Below are positions 6,034 through 11,854 of a stretch of 11,854 nt of DNA, in pieces. The stretch covers positions 1-11,854 of the forward strand of contig CALHWG010000013.1 in NCBI GenBank assembly GCA_938036745.1, read 5' to 3'. The position numbers and the translations under genes are program-made. Position 1 is the stretch's first letter. Each line of letters opens with the position of its first letter. The notes beneath the pieces are model-generated. The model made no database searches and was not told the origin of the DNA. It worked only from the letters and a program-made list of their open reading frames with translations. Source of the stretch: an uncultured bacterium (GTDB lineage Bacteria; Patescibacteriota; Saccharimonadia; Saccharimonadales; Saccharimonadaceae).

Positions 6034-8085
6034 CTAATTTAATAAAGTTAATCTTTGGTATTTTTCAAGTGATTTTGGTTTTTCTCTCAAATATTCTTGC
6101 CAATCTTTTTGATTTTCGAACAAAAAATCTACCGCAGATTGTGCTCGCGAAATCATTTTTGTGTCACCAATGCTTGCAAACTCTAAATTAATCTCACCGG
6201 ATTGAGACTTGCCATAAATTTCACCAGCACCACGGAGCTCTAAATCCTTTTCCGCCAAAATAAAGCCATCATTAGTTTTCGAAATTTCTTGGAGCCTTTG
6301 TGGCGGTTTTGCATTTGAGCTCATTACAAGATAACAAAAAGCGTCATCACCGCCACGACCAACTCGCCCACGAAGCTGATGAAGCTGTGCTAGACCAAAA
6401 CGGTCAGCATTTTCGATCACAATTACACTTGCATTTGGAACATTAATTCCAACTTCAATAACGGTAGTTGAAAGTAGAATATCAGCTTTTTTTACCAAAA
6501 AATCTTCCATTATTTGCTCTTTTTCTTCCGACTTCATTTTACCATGAAGTTGTAAAATTCTAAATTCCTTAAAATCACGTTTCAATCGTTTAAATTCCAC
6601 CTCAACACTTTTAATTTCCTCGTTTTTTCCTTCTTGAATTGCTGGAACAATTACAAAAACTTGCCGTCCATTCGAAATTTCAGATTTAATCCTTGCATTC
6701 ATCGGAGTACGAGAAGCTGGTGAAATAATTTCAGTTTGAACCGGCTTTCTCCCTTCAGGCTTTTCTTTCAATATCGAAACATTCAAATCGCCAAAAAGCG
6801 TTAATTGCAACGACCTTGGAATTGGCGTAGCAGTCATCGCAAGTAAATGTGGCATTTTTTGGTGAGATTTTTCAAGAATTTTTTGCCTTTGATCAACACC
6901 AAAGCGATGCTGTTCATCAATAATCACTAAACCAAGATTCGAAAATTCCACTTTTTCTTGAATAATTGCACTTGTACCAACCAAAATATCAAGATTGCCA
7001 TTTTTTAGATTTTCGAAAAGTGTTTTGCGAGCCTTTCCTTTTACCTTACCTGAAAGAAATCCAATCGAAATATCGCACCAAGTCAAAGTTTTTGAAAAAT
7101 TCTCAGCCAATTGCTGTGCAAGAATTTCAGTTGGTGCAAAAACCGCCACTTGATAACCATTTTTTACCGCATTTAATGCAGTAATTGCCGCCACGGTTGT
7201 TTTTCCGGAACCAACATCGCCCTGCAAAAGCCGATTCATCGGAAAATCCTGGCTCATATTTTGCATAATCTCCCAAGAAGCAAGCCTTTGCGATTGCGTC
7301 AAATTAAAAGGTAGCTTTTCAACAAATTGCTTCACATCTTGAATTTTTGGCTCGATATTATATCCACGAAGTTGCTCATTTTCAATTTTATTTAATTTTG
7401 CGGCCAAAATTAGCTCAAAAATTTCATCAAAAGCCAGCCGTTCAAGTGCCAAATTAAATTCTTCCGCCGAACCAGGAAAATGCACCCATTCAATTGCTTG
7501 TGCACGTGAAATCAGTTTCTCTTTTCGAACAATAATTTCCGGCAAAGTTTCAGGCAAAATCTTCATCATCGGCTTTAATTCTGTCAAAATCTTTCGAATT
7601 GTTTCAGTTTTTAAACCTTTTTTTTGCGGATAAATCGGTACAATTTCTCCATCTTTACCTGAAAAATTTTGATTTTTTGGCAATTCTTCACGCTTCATTA
7701 AACTCGGATTCGTAATTTGATAACGATTATAGTTAAATTCATATTTTCCCGAAAAGAAAAATTCTTCTTCATCTTGAAGCTGTCTTACGCGATACGGCTG
7801 ATTAAACCAAATTGCTTTAATTTTTTCTTTTCCATCAGTTAAAATCGCCTCAGTTATTGTCATTCCACGCCGGACTCGACACATCGAAACTTTTTCGGCA
7901 TAAGCTTTAAAAAGAACCTTCCCTGGCTTAATTTCGCTCAGACTGGTTAAGCTTGCGAAATCCTCATATTTTCGTGGAAAAAACTCCAAAATATCACCAA
8001 CAGTTCGCAAATTAACGCTTTCGAGCTTCTCGAGCGTTTTTTCACCAACACCCTTTACCAAACCTAACGAAGAATTTAAATTCAT
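6034..8085 (-). CDS. recG: ATP-dependent DNA helicase RecG
   Basis: A DNA translocase that remodels stalled replication forks and Holliday junctions. The 683 residues match the family length. Visible: N-terminal helix-hairpin-helix-like start (GVGEKTLEKLESVNLRTVGDIL); OB-fold wedge domain (about 55-150); helicase motif I GDVGSGKTT (289-297); motif II DEQHRFG (390-396, the RecG-type DExH); motif III TATPIPRS (418-425); motif V around TTVIEVGINVPNA; motif VI QLHQLRGRVGRG (567-578); and the C-terminal RecG region with GAGEIYGKSQSG. The ATG at 8085 has no Shine-Dalgarno sequence; the -10 box ends six bases before it, so the mRNA is probably leaderless. It follows the RNase J gene on the same strand after that gene's terminator and precedes nusA. 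Confidence 0.96.
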   Translation of the reverse strand: MNLNSSLGLVKGVGEKTLEKLESVNLRTVGDILEFFPRKYEDFASLTSLSEIKPGKVLFKAYAEKVSMCRVRRGMTITEAILTDGKEKIKAIWFNQPYRVRQLQDEEEFFFSGKYEFNYNRYQITNPSLMKREELPKNQNFSGKDGEIVPIYPQKKGLKTETIRKILTELKPMMKILPETLPEIIVRKEKLISRAQAIEWVHFPGSAEEFNLALERLAFDEIFELILAAKLNKIENEQLRGYNIEPKIQDVKQFVEKLPFNLTQSQRLASWEIMQNMSQDFPMNRLLQGDVGSGKTTVAAITALNAVKNGYQVAVFAPTEILAQQLAENFSKTLTWCDISIGFLSGKVKGKARKTLFENLKNGNLDILVGTSAIIQEKVEFSNLGLVIIDEQHRFGVDQRQKILEKSHQKMPHLLAMTATPIPRSLQLTLFGDLNVSILKEKPEGRKPVQTEIISPASRTPMNARIKSEISNGRQVFVIVPAIQEGKNEEIKSVEVEFKRLKRDFKEFRILQLHGKMKSEEKEQIMEDFLVKKADILLSTTVIEVGINVPNASVIVIENADRFGLAQLHQLRGRVGRGGDDAFCYLVMSSNAKPPQRLQEISKTNDGFILAEKDLELRGAGEIYGKSQSGEINLEFASIGDTKMISRAQSAVDFLFENQKDWQEYLREKPKSLEKYQRLTLLN

Positions 8086-8091
8086 TACTAA

Positions 8092-8120
8092 ATTTTAGCA
8101 TCTTTTGGAGTTTTTTTCAA
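8092..8120 (-). promoter_or_regulatory. recG promoter, leaderless geometry
   Basis: Minus-strand TTGAAA (complement of 8115-8120), 17 bases, TAAAAT (complement of 8092-8097), then six bases TTAGTA and the recG ATG. The predicted start point coincides with the A of ATG, the same arrangement as at clpC. Confidence 0.65.
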
Positions 8121-8130
8121 TTTTCGTTAA

Positions 8131-8161
8131 TAATAAAAAATCGCCCGTTTTGAGCGATTTT
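8131..8161 (-). terminator. RNase J gene terminator
   Basis: Minus-strand AAAATCGC (complement of 8154-8161), a nine-base loop, GCGATTTT (complement of 8137-8144), continuing into TTTTTTATTA. It lies nine bases beyond the stop codon and upstream of the recG promoter. Confidence 0.85.
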
Positions 8162-8170
8162 CGAAACAGA

Positions 8171-10246
8171 TTAAACTTTGTTTACAACAGGAATAACAAT
8201 TGGTGTATGACCAGTTGAATCAAACAATAGGTGCGAAATATCATCTTTGATTTCTTGTTTCATGTCGGCAATTTCAACTTTTCGTTCAACTTCACGGTCG
8301 ATTTTAATTCGCAAATAATGACGAATTTTGCCAATCAATTCTTCACTATCTTTTAAATAAACAAATCCACGCGAAATCACATCTGGCGTTTTAAGAAGTC
8401 GGCCAGTTTTCTTGCTAATTGTTAGCACGATAATGAAAATACCTTCAGTTGAAATATGCAAGCGATCTTTCACAACCGCATCATGGACTGTATTTCCAGT
8501 GTTATCATAAAGAATTGAACCAACATGAACACGACCGCCTTTTTTAATTTTCTTTTCTTTTGTAAGCTCGATGATATCACCACTGTCAGCAACAAGAATC
8601 TCTTCCCGTTTCAATCCAAGAACTTTCTGCGCCATTTCAGCATTGTGTTGAAGCATATAAAATTCACCATGAACTGGGAGGTAATTTCTTGGGCGAATAG
8701 TTTCCACCAATCGAACGTGATCATCGTAGTAAGCGTGCCCTGAAAGATGGAGTGGACCAATGCCGTGATAATGACCGCGACCGTGCTGAATTACACCAGC
8801 ACCTTCCCGCAAGAGTCCATCAACAGTCGAAGCCACACGAGGCTCATTTCCCGGAATCGGACTCGAAGAAAATACCACAACATCTGTTGCTTTAATTTTA
8901 ACAAATCGGTGAGCGCCAGTTGCCATTCGGTTCAAAACAGCGTTTAATTCACCTTGTGAGCCAGTGCAGACGATTGTAACTTTCGAATCATCAAGCTTCA
9001 CGATATCTTCCATTTTTACAATAACATCTTTTGGAACTTTAATTTTTCGCGACCTTAAAGCAATTTCAATCGCATTAATCATTGAAAATCCAGCAAACGC
9101 AACCTTACGGTCGTGCTTTACTGCTTCATCTAAAATTAATTGTAGGCGGTAAATCTGGCTTGAAAAACAAGAAAAAACCAATCGTGCATGCGGATACGCC
9201 GTCATCACTTCACCAACACTTTCACCAATTGAATATTCACTGTGCGGGTGCGTTCCTGGTGTATCAATATTTGTACTTTCATTCATCAACAAATCAACAC
9301 CTTCGGTTTGCGCAATTTCAGCAAGCCGCGGGAGATCGAATTGAGTATCAACCGGATCGTTTTCGAAACGCCAGTCACCCATATGAACAATATTTCCATT
9401 TGGTGTACGAATAACCATTGCCACACATCCAGGAATCGAGTGCAAAACATGCACAAATTCAAGCGTCATATATTTCGAAATTCTAATTTGCTCATGCTTA
9501 AATGGATCAACAATTTGATAATTTGGCGAAACTTCAACAATCGCTTCTTCCATCTGGCGTTTAATCATTCCAATCGTGAAATCGGTTGCATAAATTGGAA
9601 TATTATTTCCAAATTCAGGTAAAAGCTGGCGGACAGCACCGATATGGTCAAGGTGGGCATGGGTAAATGCAACAGCCTTAACTTTGTGCATGTTATCTTT
9701 TAGATAAGTGATATCTGGCGTCATGAAATTTACACCAGGGTAGTCTTCATTTGGAAAAATAGAGCCCATATCAATCACTAAAATTTCATCCATATATTCA
9801 ATTGCGAACATATTTTTACCAATTCCAAATTCACCCAAGCCACCGAGCGGAATCACTCGTACACTATCCTTTTCTGGGCGAAGTTTTTTCAATTTCGAAG
9901 CTGTTAGTTGTTCGCCATTAAAACCGTTAAAAAGCGATTTATTAACAGGAATATTAACAATATGCTGAGTTGCGCGCATATTAATATCATTCGAAATCAT
10001 TCGCTGAGCTCGCACGACCGCGCCACGACGTGTTGTTGTTGGTAGATTCACCTTTTTAGTGTCAGATTTTTGAACTCGAGTTTGCTTTGAAATATTCTTA
10101 GCTTTTTGAGCGATTTTTGCGTTCTTCTCGCTACTTTCTTTTTTAGCATTCCCAACATATTTATCTCGATTTTTTTGCAAATCTTGAGCTTTTTTCTGCA
10201 AGTTAGCACGCTTACGAGCCTGCTTCTCATTAAAATTATCAGTCAT
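8171..10246 (-). CDS. rnj: Ribonuclease J with a basic N-terminal extension
   Basis: A metallo-beta-lactamase/beta-CASP RNase with 5'-3' exonuclease and endonuclease activity in mRNA decay and rRNA maturation. Of 691 residues, the canonical fold starts near 127 (VRVIPLGGLGEFGIGKNMFA). Metal-binding motifs follow: THAHLDHIGA (195-204), HSIPG (His269), GDWRFEND (Asp291) and, after the beta-CASP domain, LSGHA (501-505) and LPVHGEF (523-529), then the C-terminal RNase J domain. NESTN stands where most relatives have DSTN. The first 120 residues are unusual beside Bacillus-type enzymes: Lys-, Arg-, Ala- and Gln-rich, probably disordered or coiled (about 1-75), then a short segment NINMRATQHIVNIPVNKSLF. 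Basic extensions occur in some actinobacterial and CPR enzymes and could hold RNA. The start at 10246 is supported by AAGGAG five bases upstream. It has its own promoter and terminator. Confidence 0.94.
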   Translation of the reverse strand: MTDNFNEKQARKRANLQKKAQDLQKNRDKYVGNAKKESSEKNAKIAQKAKNISKQTRVQKSDTKKVNLPTTTRRGAVVRAQRMISNDINMRATQHIVNIPVNKSLFNGFNGEQLTASKLKKLRPEKDSVRVIPLGGLGEFGIGKNMFAIEYMDEILVIDMGSIFPNEDYPGVNFMTPDITYLKDNMHKVKAVAFTHAHLDHIGAVRQLLPEFGNNIPIYATDFTIGMIKRQMEEAIVEVSPNYQIVDPFKHEQIRISKYMTLEFVHVLHSIPGCVAMVIRTPNGNIVHMGDWRFENDPVDTQFDLPRLAEIAQTEGVDLLMNESTNIDTPGTHPHSEYSIGESVGEVMTAYPHARLVFSCFSSQIYRLQLILDEAVKHDRKVAFAGFSMINAIEIALRSRKIKVPKDVIVKMEDIVKLDDSKVTIVCTGSQGELNAVLNRMATGAHRFVKIKATDVVVFSSSPIPGNEPRVASTVDGLLREGAGVIQHGRGHYHGIGPLHLSGHAYYDDHVRLVETIRPRNYLPVHGEFYMLQHNAEMAQKVLGLKREEILVADSGDIIELTKEKKIKKGGRVHVGSILYDNTGNTVHDAVVKDRLHISTEGIFIIVLTISKKTGRLLKTPDVISRGFVYLKDSEELIGKIRHYLRIKIDREVERKVEIADMKQEIKDDISHLLFDSTGHTPIVIPVVNKV

Positions 10247-10323
10247 TTTTCTCCTTAAATTAAAGCGTTCGAAAAGTTATTTTTAGGTCGGATTCTTCGA
10301 ACAAGTAATATTTTAGTATTCTT

Positions 10324-10352
10324 ATTTTATCAAATTTCAGGTTTAAAGTCAA
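10324..10352 (-). promoter_or_regulatory. RNase J gene promoter
   Basis: Minus-strand TTGACT (complement of 10347-10352), 17 bases, TAAAAT (complement of 10324-10329). Expected start is near 10317, giving a leader of about 70 bases that contains two TTCGAA palindromes and the AAGGAG site. The -35 box directly abuts the T-tract of the upstream gene's terminator. Confidence 0.75.
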
Positions 10353-10377
10353 ATAAAAAAGAGCCCGAGGGGGCCCT
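10353..10377 (-). terminator. Terminator of the unknown 243-residue gene
   Basis: Minus-strand AGGGCCC (complement of 10371-10377), loop CCTC, GGGCTCT (complement of 10360-10366), then TTTTTTATTT. It starts four bases after the stop codon and runs straight into the RNase J promoter. Confidence 0.85.
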
Positions 10378-10380
10378 AGA

Positions 10381-11112
10381 TCATAAACATAAAGCGCGGT
10401 ATCTCTCAATTAGGCTAAACTTATAGCCTTTTTCGACAAGAGCCTTATAAGCTCTTTTTAGATCCTTCTTCAAATCATCATCAAGCCTTCTAATTTCAGC
10501 TTTCGAACGTAAAATTGAAAAAAGACCATTTTTAACTATGTTGTCAAGACGAGGATTACATCCTCTTATAAATTGGTCGATAGACCAATTGTCATTGCTA
10601 CTAATAATAATTGCGAATTGCTTTCCAAAAACATTATGCATCTCACAGATATTTAAACCCGTAAAATACATATTAGCCATTAGTTCGTGGCCACCGGTGG
10701 GCAGCCTGCAAACGATGGGTCTTAAGCAATGAAGAATTGCTAAAGACTCCTCACAACCGAGCTGCTTATCTTGCACAATTAATCTGATTATATTCTCAGC
10801 AAGAATGTAATCTATATTTGCTGGAATATTAAAGACACTTTCATTAATAATTTCAGAGAAGCACTTATAAAAGTTTTTTATAAAGTTCCAAATTTTTTGT
10901 AACTTCTCTTCCATAGCTTCATGTTTTTCATCATATTTTGTGTCGCTATGAAATTTTTCTGCGATATTTAAAATACCCTGCAACTCTTGAATGTCGCATT
11001 CGCTAATGGCTTTCAATACCATCTTGACATCCCAAACTAACGGATAGAGATGCTTTTGGGCTTCAAAATAGTCCATGCTTTCTTCATTAAAAAGTACTTC
11101 ATATAATAACAT
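10381..11112 (-). CDS. Protein of unknown function, 243 residues
   Basis: I do not recognise this protein. It looks soluble and mainly helical, with no signal peptide or membrane segment. Visible parts: an N-terminal helical region with acidic stretches (about 1-100), a central segment RLPTGGHELMANMYFTG with scattered Cys and His that form no spaced metal-binding pattern, and a strongly charged C-terminal helix (RSKAEIRRLDDDLKKDLKRAYKALVEKG) ending in Cys-Leu. The start at 11112 is chosen because GGAGGT lies six bases upstream. A longer in-frame reading to 11175 would begin inside the -35 box and is ruled out by the promoter. Transcription comes from a full-consensus promoter 28 bases from the predicted start, so expression is likely strong. 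TTCGAA is rarer here than in the housekeeping block, which is compatible with later acquisition but is weak evidence. It could belong to a variable region that continues to the right. Confidence 0.8.
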   Translation of the reverse strand: MLLYEVLFNEESMDYFEAQKHLYPLVWDVKMVLKAISECDIQELQGILNIAEKFHSDTKYDEKHEAMEEKLQKIWNFIKNFYKCFSEIINESVFNIPANIDYILAENIIRLIVQDKQLGCEESLAILHCLRPIVCRLPTGGHELMANMYFTGLNICEMHNVFGKQFAIIISSNDNWSIDQFIRGCNPRLDNIVKNGLFSILRSKAEIRRLDDDLKKDLKRAYKALVEKGYKFSLIERYRALCL

Positions 11113-11146
11113 TTTGTTACCTCCAAAAAATATATAGAATATAAAC

Positions 11147-11175
11147 ATTATACCTATTTTTACATTTTTTGTCAA
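11147..11175 (-). promoter_or_regulatory. Consensus promoter of the unknown 243-residue gene
   Basis: Minus-strand TTGACA (complement of 11170-11175), 17 bases, TATAAT (complement of 11147-11152): both boxes match the sigma-70 consensus exactly. Predicted start is near 11140. Confidence 0.85.
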
Positions 11176-11182
11176 TTATAAA

Positions 11183-11205
11183 ATCCTTGCTCAGCAAGTA
11201 AGGAT
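11183..11205 (-). terminator. Possible terminator hairpin before the unknown gene
   Basis: On the minus strand ATCCTT and AAGGAT enclose an alternative inner stem CTTGC-TGA-GCAAG, followed by TTTATAATTG that runs into the -35 box. It could end transcripts coming from the right. No clear gene sits just upstream, so a small RNA or read-through from the membrane-protein gene are the candidates. Confidence 0.4.
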
Positions 11206-11399
11206 ATATAAACTATTCTAAAGAAACAATGAACGAAGAACAAAAATAACTCTTCAAGTTTTAGTAAGACAAATACCCAGTTCCTTAATACTATTAGAAA
11301 TGGGCAGGTTTTCACTAAGATATCCCTTTTTTATAGAAAAACACCTTTCTAAAGTTCTTTTGCAAACTGTGAATTAAAATATGTCATGCTAGATTTTCG
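11206..11399. other. Gene-free stretch with an imperfect inverted repeat
   Basis: No supported gene is seen; the only open stretches are under 30 codons and lack ribosome-binding sites. An imperfect inverted repeat spans 11261-11318: TTAGT (11261-11265) with ACTAA (11314-11318) at the outside and CCCA (11276-11279) with TGGG (11301-11304) inside, with partial pairing between. One TTCGAA lies near 11396. I found no convincing promoter on either strand. Confidence 0.35.
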
Positions 11400-11432
11400 A
11401 AAAAAAGAAGACCCCACATAATTAGCAGGGCC
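11400..11432 (-). terminator. Terminator of the small membrane-protein gene
   Basis: Minus-strand GGCCC and GGGTC form a five-pair stem with one G-U around a 13-base loop, followed by TTCTTTTTTT (down to 11400). It begins about nine bases past the stop codon. The stem is short, so the call is moderate. On the plus strand the same stretch ends in six Ts but loses one pair. Confidence 0.5.
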
Positions 11433-11440
11433 GTTTTTTA

Positions 11441-11854
11441 TTAACTAAAAAACTTACAATCTTTGAAGATCAAGCTAATCTCTTCTTCAATGGCGTAATT
11501 GCCATTTAGTGAAAATTTTAGCACAGTAATACCGTTATCAACTCTTGTGGTTAAATTATAGGACATTTTCGCCCTATCTCTGATAAAACAACGAATCCTC
11601 CAGAGGTAAAACTCCGTAAAAATCCATGCCACTGCGACAAAAATAGACACTCTTTCATCTGTCTGGCTTTCAACCATTAAAAGTGTCGCCATGAACAATA
11701 AAGCCAAAACAACAACTATATGAGATAAATAAAATCTAATTGCGAATTTATTTATCCCTTCAAAAGCTTTCTTTACGAAAAGACGAACTCTCTTCTCCGT
11801 CTCCGTGTTCTTAGGCAACTCAGCTTCTTTAACATAAATCCATACCCAGCTGGT
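11441..11854 (-). CDS. Small two-helix membrane protein, N-terminus beyond the window
   Basis: The reading frame is open to the window edge, so 137 C-terminal residues are seen and the true start is probably outside. A TTG at 11818 is the only start-like codon near the edge and has no good ribosome-binding site. The visible protein has a charged N-terminal part (EKRVRLFVKKAF), two hydrophobic segments at about residues 43-60 and 69-84, a basic stretch (RIRCFIRDRAKM) and a C-terminal soluble tail of about 45 residues. By the positive-inside tendency, both ends would face the cytoplasm. I recognise no family. It lies on the same strand as the unknown 243-residue gene but is separated by a likely terminator and 328 bases. 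Confidence 0.6.
   Translation of the reverse strand, partial: TSWVWIYVKEAELPKNTETEKRVRLFVKKAFEGINKFAIRFYLSHIVVVLALLFMATLLMVESQTDERVSIFVAVAWIFTEFYLWRIRCFIRDRAKMSYNLTTRVDNGITVLKFSLNGNYAIEEEISLIFKDCKFFS

Noticed and set aside
11113-11175. Upstream in-frame extension of the unknown 243-residue protein
   Set aside because: It would start inside the -35 box and span the -10 box of the gene's own consensus promoter, whereas GGAGGT precedes the ATG at 11112.
1-11854. CRISPR array, tRNA or rRNA gene, transposase or prophage genes
   Set aside because: No regularly spaced repeats, no tRNA-like cloverleaf and no recombinase or phage protein were seen on either strand.

Overview
The window looks like a low-GC bacterial chromosome, roughly one third G+C, read with the standard code (TGG for Trp; TGA, TAA and TAG all used as stops). 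Short spacers, single-gene units, a mixture of leaderless and Shine-Dalgarno starts, a CIRCE element and an RNase J with a long basic N-terminus fit a small-genome Candidate Phyla Radiation bacterium, with Saccharibacteria as my best guess. This is inference from style and gene content; no rRNA or marker-gene comparison was possible.

Left edge (1-540): a plus-strand promoter, a well-formed SAM-I (S-box) riboswitch and its intrinsic terminator point into the 3' end of a truncated minus-strand clpP. ClpP keeps only its N-terminal half and its stop codon lies inside the riboswitch terminator T-tract, so the riboswitch faces antisense to clpP-clpC and has no recognisable gene of its own.

Proteostasis and DNA repair (542-3674): clpC (minus) is followed 9 bases later by the clpP fragment. 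It is transcribed divergently from ogt/MGMT (plus), with a perfect CIRCE operator between them. Both genes appear leaderless or nearly so. A hairpin terminator separates ogt from the convergent galU.

Housekeeping block (3680-10246, all minus): RNase J, RecG, NusA and a GalU-type nucleotidyltransferase, each with its own promoter with 17-bp spacing. Terminator and next promoter are packed back to back or interleaved. The nusA leader carries a hairpin followed by a T-run.

Right end (10381-11854): an unrecognised 243-residue soluble protein with a full-consensus promoter, a 328-base gap with two possible RNA structures, and the C-terminal part of a small two-helix membrane protein running off the window. 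Across the window the palindrome TTCGAA occurs about 40 times (roughly 4 expected from base composition), in genes and spacers alike.
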